From the NCBI GenBank assembly GCA_003140895.1, contig PLLH01000011.1, positions 6,388-42,171 of the forward strand: 35,784 bases of DNA. The letters run 5' to 3'. The position numbers and the translations under genes are program-made. The notes beneath the pieces were generated by a model. That model did not search any database and was not told the origin of the DNA. It worked only from the letters and a program-made list of their open reading frames with translations. Origin of the DNA: Elusimicrobiota bacterium. GTDB lineage: Bacteria; Elusimicrobiota; Elusimicrobia; F11. Below are positions 28,979 through 35,784 of this stretch, piece after piece; within the stretch, counting starts at the first letter, position 1; the number at the start of each line of letters is the position of its first letter.

Positions 28979-29971
28979 TTATTCGGGTCCCAACAAGGCG
29001 ACCACGGAATTGGACTCAACGCTGGCGGGCCAATTGTTTTCGGACCGGACGTATTGGAATGTCGTTGAAAAACCGATAAGGGGGATCTCCCCCACAAGAG
29101 GTTTGACGGCGGCCACGATTTCCTGTTCATTCTCAGCCGTTAAGGAATCGAGAGGAAAATTAAAGAGGAGAAACCCGAAGGCGGGGGCTTCCATTTCCAT
29201 ATGGGAGAGAGCGTTGCGCACCGCCGATTTTGTCGCTTCTTGATACACGTTTGGGTGGTTTTTAAACATGCCAATGTTCACCTCTCCGATTCCCCAGGCC
29301 GACCGGGACAGGCATTCGATTCCGACAAAACCTTGTTTGATGGCGGTATCCTGACTGAGGAGGGGAGGCGTGCTTTGATTTCGTGGCGCCAAGCTCGCCA
29401 TCCACGCGCCGAGGCCCGCGTCCGCGGCGGCGCGCAGAGAAGATTCCGGCTCTTTGGTGGCGGCGGAGTTGCTTAAGAGAATGAGGCCATGGTGATCAAA
29501 TTGTTGGCGAATGGTGCCGCGGTGATTTCGAAATTGAGTGAAAAGAGATGTGAGGCTCGGCAAGAGATTCGTCGGCTCGACTTCGGCCGAGGCCAGTGAG
29601 AGGCACATTTGGCCGCTTTGCAGCATGAAGACGAGAGGCGTGTTGGCGGTGGTGGATTCACTCGAGAAGAGTTGATGGGCGGCGATTCCAACGAGCGTGT
29701 CCTCTCCGCTCACGAGACGAACTCCTTCGATATAATTTTGAAAGTGAAAGCTGTCGGGGCCGAAGACCAGCACGAGGCCGAGGGGGCCTTCGCGCAGTTG
29801 GCTTTTGGCCATTTGAGCCGCTTCGCGGCCGCACTGGAAAGCGTCCGATAAGCTTGAATAGCCGATGGCGGCTGATGTGGTTTCTGAGAGCGTGGCACCC
29901 ATACTGTTTATAAGGATGAAGCCAGGCCGCTCTTCTTTCAAGGTTTTTAAAGCTTTTATTACTCCTTGCAA
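28979..29971 (-). CDS. FIST domain sensory protein (FIST N and FIST C)
   Basis: The sequence matches the FIST architecture: an N-terminal part (about 24-190) with SLSDAFQCGREAAQMA and VLVFGPDSFHFQNYIEGVR, and a C-terminal part (about 200-325) ending in PLIGFSTTFQY and a VALLGPE tail. FIST proteins are thought to sense small ligands such as amino acids and usually lie beside kinases or cyclic di-GMP enzymes, as here. The start is uncertain. The longest frame opens with TTG at 29971, but no Shine-Dalgarno supports it; an ATG at 29902 starts just before the conserved region and also lacks one. It is the first gene of the minus-strand operon and is divergent from the GAF-HD-GYP gene. Confidence 0.85.
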   Translation of the reverse strand: MQGVIKALKTLKEERPGFILINSMGATLSETTSAAIGYSSLSDAFQCGREAAQMAKSQLREGPLGLVLVFGPDSFHFQNYIEGVRLVSGEDTLVGIAAHQLFSSESTTANTPLVFMLQSGQMCLSLASAEVEPTNLLPSLTSLFTQFRNHRGTIRQQFDHHGLILLSNSAATKEPESSLRAAADAGLGAWMASLAPRNQSTPPLLSQDTAIKQGFVGIECLSRSAWGIGEVNIGMFKNHPNVYQEATKSAVRNALSHMEMEAPAFGFLLFNFPLDSLTAENEQEIVAAVKPLVGEIPLIGFSTTFQYVRSENNWPASVESNSVVALLGPE

Positions 29972-29994
29972 TAGTTATGTTTTGAGTTTAAATT
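29966..29994 (+). promoter_or_regulatory. Candidate promoter of the GAF-HD-GYP gene
   Basis: TTGCAA (29966-29971), a 17-bp spacer and TAAATT (29989-29994) lie 15 bp before the ATG at 30010. The element overlaps the longest reading of the divergent FIST gene, which favours the shorter FIST start. Confidence 0.4.
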
Positions 29995-30009
29995 TAGAGC
30001 GGATTTCTT

Positions 30010-31191
30010 ATGTCTTGTATCCTTCTGATCACCTTCGGCGGAGTTCTTCTAAGCCTTCTTTTTTGGCGGTTTTTTCGCGTGCGCTCTCGCGATTTGACCG
30101 CCTATAAGTCAATTCTTGAAAACAATCAAAAAAAGCTCGATCAGCAGATTTCACAGATCAGTATCTTTACGAAAGCCCTGCCGAATTTGCAAAGCCTCGT
30201 TCTCAGCTCAGACGGTTCGGAATCCTGGCGCTCCTTTTGTTTGGATGAAGCGCGAGCTCTCCTTCGCGCGGATGGAGCGAGCCTCTGGAGATATCACGAA
30301 GAGTCTCAGGAGTTGGAGCTGGACATAACCCGGGGGACCGAGGAAAATCAACCTGCCCCCCCGTCGCGCGTTGCCGTGGCGGAAAGCGAGCTGGGCGTTC
30401 CCTTCCGGCACAAGGGGCCTGTATTAACGCCGCCCTCGCCCGATAAGAATGAGAGCGTCTTGCTGGTTCCTCTCTTTGTCGTCGGTCAGCCATGGGGCGT
30501 CTGTCGTTTCGTCCGCCTGGGAGAGGATCCCATTTCACAGAGAGACTCGGATTTGGTCGGCGTTTTCTTCCGGCAGCTCACCATGACGATTGAAAACCGC
30601 GACATGGTTCATCATCGCGAAAAATTTTATCTCGAACTGGTTCAAACGCTGGCGGACACCCTCGATTCGCGCGACGCCGCCCTGGAAGGACAAACCCGGT
30701 CGGCCCGCCGCCTGGCACGAGGCATCGCTCGCGAGCTCGATTTGCCGGAAGAGTTTATTTATTACTTGGAATTCGCCGCTCTGCTTCATGATATCGGGAA
30801 GATTGCCATTGATGAACAATTGTTGAAGAAACCGGGACGGTTGACGCCGCAGGAGTTTGAAGTGATCAAGAAGCATCCTGAAATCGGGCAGCGGATTCTG
30901 GCGCCCGTGTCACTGCTCGCGCCCGTCGGGCCCATGGTTCTCTATCATCAAGAGTGGTTTAACGGCCAAGGATATCCCGAGGGTCTCAGGGGAGAGGAAA
31001 TTCCTCTGGGGGCGCGGATCGTGGCGGTGCTGGACGCCTGGGGGGCCATGACGTGCGACCATCCATGGCGATCGGCGCTCAGTCTGGATGAGGCCATCGC
31101 CGAAATTAAAAAAGGGGCGGGAACCCAGTTCGACCCCAAAGTGGTGGAGGCGTTTCTGGCGACCTTGGAGAAAAAAGGGTTGATGTTTTAA
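30010..31191 (+). CDS. GAF-like/HD-GYP protein with degenerate metal site
   Basis: This 393-residue protein has an N-terminal membrane anchor (about 2-20), a coiled-coil stretch, a GAF-like sensor (about 60-195) and an HD-GYP domain (about 205-385). H260-D261 in LLHDIGK, H289 in KKHPEIG and GYP at 321-323 are present. Two metal-ligand positions are changed: the first histidine is Gln228 (GQTRSARR where GHSRRV is usual), and the HH pair reads H313-Q314 in YHQEWFNGQGYP, where the usual Asp is also Asn. It may therefore bind cyclic di-GMP or a partner without hydrolysis, or use an altered metal centre. A weak GAGCGGA precedes the ATG. It is divergent from the FIST operon. Confidence 0.9.
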   Translation: MSCILLITFGGVLLSLLFWRFFRVRSRDLTAYKSILENNQKKLDQQISQISIFTKALPNLQSLVLSSDGSESWRSFCLDEARALLRADGASLWRYHEESQELELDITRGTEENQPAPPSRVAVAESELGVPFRHKGPVLTPPSPDKNESVLLVPLFVVGQPWGVCRFVRLGEDPISQRDSDLVGVFFRQLTMTIENRDMVHHREKFYLELVQTLADTLDSRDAALEGQTRSARRLARGIARELDLPEEFIYYLEFAALLHDIGKIAIDEQLLKKPGRLTPQEFEVIKKHPEIGQRILAPVSLLAPVGPMVLYHQEWFNGQGYPEGLRGEEIPLGARIVAVLDAWGAMTCDHPWRSALSLDEAIAEIKKGAGTQFDPKVVEAFLATLEKKGLMF

Positions 31192-31241
31192 ACAGAAGAC
31201 TCCGCTTGCCGTTGTGGGGCTCAAGATCATATTCTTCACTC

Positions 31242-31919
31242 ATGTCAGGAACTCTCTTCGTTGTGGCCACTCCCATCGGTCATTTGGCCGATATCACTCT
31301 CCGGGCTATCGATACATTGAAAACCGTGTCGTTGGTGGCCTGTGAAGACACGCGCCGGACCAACATCCTGCTCCATCATCTCAATATTCAAAAGCCGCTG
31401 ATGAGATATGACGAGCACACCCATGAACAAGGATGCCGCCGCATCATCGACGTTCTTGGCATGGGGCAATCGGTGGCGCTGGTGACCGATGCCGGCACCC
31501 CCACCATCTCGGATCCGGGCCGGCGGTTGGTTGAGGAAGTGATAAAAAAAGGACAAAACGTTGTTCCCATCCCGGGCCCAAGCGCTTTGTTGGCGGGGCT
31601 GTGCGCGTCGGGGTTGTCTGGAGAAGGGTTCATTTTCTTAGGTTTTCTCCCCCGGAAAGCCGGCCCGGCCGGTCGCCTGTTGCGAGAGGCTCTTGGATTA
31701 GGTAAAAACGTTGTCATCTTTGAGTCGCCGTTTCGTGTTCACGCGACGCTCAGCGTCATTGCCGGGATCGGCCCCGACTTACACGTGGTTGTGGCACGGG
31801 AACTGACAAAAATACATGAGGAATTCATTCGCGGAAGCGCTCGGGACGTCACGGGCCGAATGGACGGGAAAGTTGTTAAAGGGGAAGTGGTCATCATGAT
31901 TGCCCCCGCTTCCGAATGA
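31242..31919 (+). CDS. rsmI: 16S rRNA (cytidine-1402-2'-O)-methyltransferase, short form
   Basis: The enzyme methylates the ribose of C1402 in 16S rRNA with S-adenosylmethionine. Family motifs are ATPIGHLADITLRA at the N-terminus, CEDTRRT, VTDAGTPTISDPG and PIPGPSA. I start it at the ATG at 31242 (MSGTLFVVATPIG), since the TTG-led extension to 31206 has no family counterpart. At about 225 residues it lacks the roughly 60-residue C-terminal helical part found in E. coli RsmI (286 residues). Its stop overlaps the first possible argC start (ATGA). Confidence 0.93.
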   Translation: MSGTLFVVATPIGHLADITLRAIDTLKTVSLVACEDTRRTNILLHHLNIQKPLMRYDEHTHEQGCRRIIDVLGMGQSVALVTDAGTPTISDPGRRLVEEVIKKGQNVVPIPGPSALLAGLCASGLSGEGFIFLGFLPRKAGPAGRLLREALGLGKNVVIFESPFRVHATLSVIAGIGPDLHVVVARELTKIHEEFIRGSARDVTGRMDGKVVKGEVVIMIAPASE

Positions 31920-31930
31920 GGAGAGAAAAT

Positions 31931-32953
31931 TTGATTCGCGTTTCTATTTTGGGCGCCACCGGATATTCCGGCGGCGAATTGTTGCGGCTTCTGCTTAAAG
32001 ACAAAGGCGTCAAGATTCAGCATCTGACGTCGGAGTCGAGCCCGGGGTCGTCTGTCGATTCCGTCCATCCGGCGTTACGGGGGATGCTCACCCATCGTTT
32101 TGAATCCCTGAATGTCCCATTGATCGCAAAGGATTCCGACCTTGTGTTTTCCTGTTATCCGGCTGGGGCGGGGATCAGCCCGAACGCGCGTTTCGTTAAA
32201 GCCGGCGTTAAAGTCATCGATTTATCCGCCGATTTTCGTCTTCCTTCCGCTCAGTTGTATAAGAAGTGGTATAAGTTGCCGCACACGGCCCCCGCTTTGC
32301 TTAAGAAAGCCGTCTACGGGTTGCCGGAATATTTCCGCTCGCAGATTGCGGAAGCCTCCCTCATCGCCAATCCGGGATGTTACGCGACGGCCGCCCTTCT
32401 CGCGGCGTTGCCTCTTGTGAACAAAGGGGTCATCGACCCCCATAGCCTGATTATTGACGCCAAGTCTGGAGTGTCGGGAGCCGGCAAGAAATTGACGCTT
32501 CCTTATATGTTCGGCGAAGTGGATGAAAACTTCCAGGCGTACGCCATCGCTTCTCATCGTCACCAGCCGGAAATGGAACAAATCATCCGTCGAGTCGCCA
32601 AGACATCGGCCACCGTGACGTTTTCTCCCCACCTTGTACCAATGAATCGAGGGATCTTGTCTGTCTTGTACGCCACGTTAAAGAAGCCCCTCTCCTTACG
32701 GGACATTCGCTCCCTTTATCTGCGCGCCTACGAAGGGGAACCCTTCGTCCGAATCCTGCCTGAGGGCGAGCTGCCACAGACGAAAAACGTAGCTTATTCT
32801 AACTATTGCGATATTGGGATCACGGCCGATCCCCGGACCAAACGAGTCATTGTCTTGTCCGCCATCGACAACCTTGTCAAAGGGGCGGCAGGCCAAGCGA
32901 TTCAAAACATGAACATCTGTTTTCACCGTCCGGAACGGGAAGGCCTTGTATGA
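31931..32953 (+). CDS. argC: N-acetyl-gamma-glutamyl-phosphate reductase
   Basis: The enzyme performs the NADPH-dependent third step of arginine (ornithine) biosynthesis. The nucleotide-binding GATGYSGGEL lies at the N-terminus, the catalytic Cys150 in NPGCYAT, and the SGVSGAGKK and ASHRHQPE segments (H209/H211) complete the active site; HLVPMNRGI is also typical. I prefer the TTG at 31931, with AGGAG 7 nt upstream, giving MIRVSILGATGYSG. The alternative ATG at 31916 overlaps the rsmI stop and adds five residues. The length is normal for the family. Confidence 0.95.
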   Translation: MIRVSILGATGYSGGELLRLLLKDKGVKIQHLTSESSPGSSVDSVHPALRGMLTHRFESLNVPLIAKDSDLVFSCYPAGAGISPNARFVKAGVKVIDLSADFRLPSAQLYKKWYKLPHTAPALLKKAVYGLPEYFRSQIAEASLIANPGCYATAALLAALPLVNKGVIDPHSLIIDAKSGVSGAGKKLTLPYMFGEVDENFQAYAIASHRHQPEMEQIIRRVAKTSATVTFSPHLVPMNRGILSVLYATLKKPLSLRDIRSLYLRAYEGEPFVRILPEGELPQTKNVAYSNYCDIGITADPRTKRVIVLSAIDNLVKGAAGQAIQNMNICFHRPEREGLV

Positions 32954-32980
32954 TCCACGCACAAATGAAAGGAGTTTCTT

Positions 32981-33274
32981 ATGGGTTTATTGACGATCAT
33001 CAAACGCATTTTTGGATTTGCGTCGAAAAAAGGAGCGATGGGACCTGGGGATCGAATGCTCAGGTGCATCGACTGCAGTGGGGAGTTTGTTTTTGACGAA
33101 GGAGAACAGCATTTTTTCCAATTGAAAGGGTTCACGGATCCAAAACGCTGCCCTCGCTGCCGTAAAAAAATTAAGCATCGAATGAAGAAAAATCGGACTC
33201 CTCCCAAGGTGAACCGCTCGCATCGCCGGTCCGAATCGCACAACGATTCTCCCTACGTCGACGAACGATATTAA
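32981..33274 (+). CDS. Small zinc-ribbon protein
   Basis: This 97-residue basic protein has two CxxC pairs, CIDC and CPRC, separated by GEFVFDEGEQHFFQLKGF. This is the pattern of the probable zinc-ribbon family (zf-trcl type) in which EQ-x-FF and KGF-x-xP precede the second pair. The N-terminus GLLTIIKRIFGFA is amphipathic, and the last 30 residues are Lys/Arg/Ser-rich. GGAG lies 7 nt before the ATG. It sits between argC and argJ, probably in the same mRNA. A role in binding nucleic acid is possible but not shown. Confidence 0.8.
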   Translation: MGLLTIIKRIFGFASKKGAMGPGDRMLRCIDCSGEFVFDEGEQHFFQLKGFTDPKRCPRCRKKIKHRMKKNRTPPKVNRSHRRSESHNDSPYVDERY

Positions 33275-33287
33275 GGGGGTTGCCTTT

Positions 33288-34523
33288 ATGAAATCGTCTT
33301 GCTGGCCCCTCGGGTTTTCCGCGACGGGGTTGTCCGCCGGGCTTTCCAAAAAGAAAAACAAAAAGGACATGGCCCTTTTTTTCTCGCACTTGCCGGCGCA
33401 AGGGGCGGCCCTCTTCACGAGCAATCTTGCCAAAGCGGCGCCGATTCTCCTCACTGAGAAGAAGCTCACCCAGCACCGAGGCCATGTTCGAGCGGTGGTG
33501 GTCAATTCCGGAAGCGCCAACGCCGCCACCGGGGTTCCTGGCCTTAACGACGCCGAAACCTCCGCCGCGTGGGTGGCCAAAGGACTTAAGGTGTCTCCCG
33601 ATGACGTCTGGGTGGCCTCCACGGGCGTGATCGGGACGCGGATCAACATGGCGAAGTATGAGCACGGTGTCCGCGGCCTCATCAAAAATTTGGGGTCGTC
33701 CGAAACGAACGAAGGGCATCTCGCGGCGGAAGCCATCATGACCACCGACACCGTTCCCAAGATTGCCGAAATCACGTTTAAATTGGGCGGGGTTCCTGTT
33801 CATATGTGGGGATGCGCCAAGGGGTCCGGCATGATTCATCCGGTTCTTCGCGGGCCGCATGGGCAACTCCACGCCACGATGCTCGTTTTTATTTTGACCG
33901 ACGCCTCGGCGACAACTCCCGTCATGCAACGCGCGCTTGAAAGCGTGGCGGACCGGACCTTTAATTGCGTGAGTATTGACGGCGACACCTCGACAAACGA
34001 TTTCGTTTCCATCCTGGCCAACGGGGCCGCCGGAGCTCCGGAAATCACCGTCCCGCGGGGCCGCCACTACAATGAGTTCAAGGCCGCGCTCATGCAGATC
34101 TGTGATCAGCTGACGAGGAAAATCGCCCTGGACGGCGAAGGGGCCTCGAAACTCGTTGAAGTTCACGTTGAAGGGGCGCGGTCGGAAAAATCAGCGCGTC
34201 AGATGGCTTCCGTGATTGCCTCCTCTCCGCTGGTGAAGACGGCGTGTCACGGGGCTGATCCCAATTGGGGTCGCGTGCTGGCCGCCATGGGGCGTTCCGG
34301 CGTTCATTTTGACCCGACCCGGATCAGAATTTGGTTGGGCGACATTCCCGTCTGCCATGCCGGCGTTGAGCTTCCTTTCTCTGAAGCGGAAGCCATCCGA
34401 TACCTGAAAAACAAAGAGATTTTGATCCGCGTGAATCTGGGGCTCGGGCACAAAAAGTCCCGGTATCTGACGTGCGATTTCACCGGACAATATGTCGGCA
34501 TCAACGCCGGTTACCGAACTTAA
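33288..34523 (+). CDS. argJ: Arginine biosynthesis protein ArgJ (glutamate/ornithine N-acetyltransferase)
   Basis: ArgJ moves the acetyl group from N-acetylornithine to glutamate; some members also use acetyl-CoA. It is made as a precursor that cuts itself before a threonine, which becomes the nucleophile. Family segments include VNSGSANAATG, STGVIG, MTTDT, CAKGSGMIHP, ATMLVF with Thr197, and HGADPNWGRV; the end NAGYRT is also typical. Between P185 and A196 there are ten residues (VLRGPHGQLH) where two (such as NM or SL) are usual, so an eight-residue in-frame insertion sits directly before the self-cleavage site. A GGGGG tract lies upstream of the ATG. It lies 13 bp behind the zinc-ribbon gene. 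Confidence 0.95.
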   Translation: MKSSCWPLGFSATGLSAGLSKKKNKKDMALFFSHLPAQGAALFTSNLAKAAPILLTEKKLTQHRGHVRAVVVNSGSANAATGVPGLNDAETSAAWVAKGLKVSPDDVWVASTGVIGTRINMAKYEHGVRGLIKNLGSSETNEGHLAAEAIMTTDTVPKIAEITFKLGGVPVHMWGCAKGSGMIHPVLRGPHGQLHATMLVFILTDASATTPVMQRALESVADRTFNCVSIDGDTSTNDFVSILANGAAGAPEITVPRGRHYNEFKAALMQICDQLTRKIALDGEGASKLVEVHVEGARSEKSARQMASVIASSPLVKTACHGADPNWGRVLAAMGRSGVHFDPTRIRIWLGDIPVCHAGVELPFSEAEAIRYLKNKEILIRVNLGLGHKKSRYLTCDFTGQYVGINAGYRT

Positions 34524-34554
34524 AGTCGCCGACGTTCACCTCTCATCCCTTAAC

Positions 34555-35208
34555 ATGAAAAAAACCGTTGTTGTCAAAGCGCATCGGGAACGGCTTTCGC
34601 CGGAGTCTTTGACCGCGTGCGCCGCCCTTCTTCAAGCGGGAGGCGTGATTGTCTTCCCGACGGACACGGTGTATGGTATCGGCTGCAACGCCTTCCATCT
34701 GGACGCCATCAATCGAATTTATGAGATCAAGGGCCGGTCGTATTCAAAACCGTTGCCGGTGCTTCTCGGGAAACCCGGTCACCTTCCTCTTGTGGCCCAT
34801 GATGTGTCGGCCAAAGCGTTTCCGTTGATTGAGGCCTATTGGCCGGGGCCCTTGACGCTGGTCGTCAATACCGCTCCCATGGCGCTGGCCGCCTCCCGAG
34901 GAAAAAACACCATCGCTGTTCGCGTTCCGGATCACGGCGTCATCCGGCAGATTCTCTCGGTGACGGGCTTGCCGCTCGCCTCAACAAGTGCCAATCTCTC
35001 CGGGCAGATCCCCTCCCGCACCTTCGACGATGTTAAGAAAGCGTTTTTCGGCCGTGTCGACATGATTATTGACGGAGGGCGCTGCCCCTTAGGAAGGGAA
35101 TCATCGGTTGTGGACGTGACGCACGATTCCTTTTTGGTTCTGCGCGAAGGAGCCATTTCGAAGCGGGATTTGGTCAAGACGATGAAATTAGACGGGAGAC
35201 TTGAGTGA
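34555..35208 (+). CDS. Sua5/YrdC family L-threonylcarbamoyladenylate synthase
   Basis: The family makes threonylcarbamoyl-AMP from threonine, bicarbonate and ATP, the first step to the t6A base at tRNA position 37. Motifs: FPTDTVYGIG, IKGRSYSKPLPVLL, YWPGPLTLV, VRVPDH and STSANLSG. At about 217 residues it is the YrdC/YwlC catalytic domain without the full Sua5 C-terminal domain. The ATG at 34555 (MKKTVVV) fits the family start; an ATG at 34492 would overlap argJ by 32 nt and add 21 unconserved residues. Neither has a clear Shine-Dalgarno. Its TGA overlaps the GTG of the phosphatase gene. Confidence 0.93.
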   Translation: MKKTVVVKAHRERLSPESLTACAALLQAGGVIVFPTDTVYGIGCNAFHLDAINRIYEIKGRSYSKPLPVLLGKPGHLPLVAHDVSAKAFPLIEAYWPGPLTLVVNTAPMALAASRGKNTIAVRVPDHGVIRQILSVTGLPLASTSANLSGQIPSRTFDDVKKAFFGRVDMIIDGGRCPLGRESSVVDVTHDSFLVLREGAISKRDLVKTMKLDGRLE

Positions 35209-35678
35209 ACGTTCTCTTCGTATGCACCGGTAATACCTGCCGCAGTCCCATGGCGGAACATCTTTTCCGAAAAATGGCGACGGAGGCCGGGGTGGCGGAT
35301 GTCCATGTGAGTTCCGCCGGGACATCGCCGGCGATGCACCTTGATTTTCCGGATGAGGCGCGCGCCACGCTGAAAGCGGAAGGGGTTGATGGGGTCCAGC
35401 ACGCGCCTCGTCGGTTGGATCAAAAGAACGTGGACGAGGCCGATCTGATTTTAACCATGGAGGCGCACCACAAAGCGGCCCTTGTTTCTTGTTTTCCGCA
35501 GGCCCGCGCCAAAACGCACGTGATCAACGCCTACGCGGGGCTTGGATCCCAGGGAATCCCGGATCCCTATGGCCACTCCGTTCGCGTTTATGAAACCGTG
35601 CTCGCTCAAATTAAAACGGCACTTGAAAAAATTATAAGTAAAATCCAGGAACAGCCAAAACCTTCCGAGGAGGAATAA
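35205..35678 (+). CDS. Low-molecular-weight phosphatase, YwlE-like (possible protein arginine phosphatase)
   Basis: The 157-residue protein has the phosphatase loop VCTGNTCRSPMAE with nucleophile Cys7, Arg13 and the acid Asp120 in IPDPYG. Thr11 in the loop is the residue that gives B. subtilis YwlE its preference for phosphoarginine over phosphotyrosine, and the whole loop is identical to YwlE. The GTG start overlaps the Sua5 stop as GTGA, and GGGAG lies upstream. The neighbours (Sua5/YwlC before, glyA after) also match the ywlC-ywlE-glyA region. Arginine phosphatase activity is therefore likely but inferred. No arginine kinase (McsB) is in the window. Confidence 0.9.
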   Translation: MNVLFVCTGNTCRSPMAEHLFRKMATEAGVADVHVSSAGTSPAMHLDFPDEARATLKAEGVDGVQHAPRRLDQKNVDEADLILTMEAHHKAALVSCFPQARAKTHVINAYAGLGSQGIPDPYGHSVRVYETVLAQIKTALEKIISKIQEQPKPSEEE

Positions 35679-35680
35679 CC

Positions 35681-35784
35681 GTGTACGAACAAATCAAAAA
35701 GACCGACCCCCCAATTTATAAGGCCATCAAGGCGGAAGTCCGCCGCCAACAAGACGGGTTGGAGCTCATCGCCTCCGAGAACTT
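35681..35784 (+). CDS. glyA: Serine hydroxymethyltransferase, N-terminal fragment (cut by window edge)
   Basis: A GTG at 35681, with GAGGAGG about 6 nt upstream, opens a frame that continues to the window end. The 34 complete codons read VYEQIKKTDPPIYKAIKAEV and continue with Q-rich residues into GLELIASEN, the conserved start of GlyA. The enzyme interconverts serine and glycine with tetrahydrofolate. It starts 2 bp after the phosphatase stop, so it probably belongs to the same operon. Confidence 0.92.
   Translation, partial: MYEQIKKTDPPIYKAIKAEVRRQQDGLELIASEN

Noticed and set aside
29971-29971. TTG start of the FIST gene as certain
   Set aside because: No Shine-Dalgarno supports it and it overlaps the divergent promoter; the ATG at 29902 is an equally possible start.

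Overview
This window looks like chromosomal DNA of an uncultured Gram-negative-type bacterium with moderately high GC. It carries no rRNA, tRNA, CRISPR array or transposase that I can see. Three things point weakly to an Omnitrophota or Elusimicrobiota-like lineage: a single giant membrane-protein gene, secreted proteases with a C-terminal YPNPFNP segment, and several V4R/FIST/HD-GYP signalling proteins. This placement is an inference; no phylogenetic marker was tested.

Layout. (1) 1-2787, minus strand: a membrane-anchored M23 endopeptidase and, translationally coupled behind it, a secreted subtilase that runs off the left edge. (2) 2788-3026: a divergent promoter region with an extended -10 for the M23 gene and, toward the right, two NrdR-box-like palindromes exactly 32 bp apart. 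(3) 3027-6803: a long class II (adenosylcobalamin) ribonucleotide reductase followed by a strong intrinsic terminator. (4) 7033-25173: one uninterrupted frame of about 6,046 codons, about half the window. It encodes a predicted envelope protein with a signal peptide, a TraB/ChaN-like N-terminal domain, several hydrophobic clusters, a block of about 2,300 residues without membrane segments, and a second membrane/soluble/membrane module. It is flanked on both sides by TTAA-centred 11-bp direct repeats that resemble PHO-box-type sites. (5) 25174-25324: a convergent gap with that second repeat array and a perfect 20-bp inverted repeat. (6) 25325-29971, minus strand: a signalling operon in transcription order FIST sensor, V4R-PAS histidine kinase, REC-HD-GYP response regulator, then nucleoside diphosphate kinase. 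(7) 30010-31191, plus strand: a divergent GAF-HD-GYP protein with substituted metal ligands. (8) 31242-35784, plus strand: a compact housekeeping run rsmI, argC, zinc-ribbon protein, argJ, Sua5/YrdC, YwlE-like phosphatase, and the start of glyA, with several overlapping or near-adjacent junctions.

How the parts may work together. The reductase and NDP kinase both serve nucleotide pools but lie in separate transcription units. The FIST/V4R/HD-GYP genes form a small-molecule sensing circuit whose canonical output is cyclic di-GMP hydrolysis, and the divergent HD-GYP protein may be a non-catalytic partner. argC and argJ supply arginine biosynthesis. The Sua5-phosphatase-glyA order recalls the Bacillus ywlC-ywlE-glyA neighbourhood. 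The most novel elements are the giant gene, whose function I do not recognise, and the repeated regulatory motifs on both sides of it.
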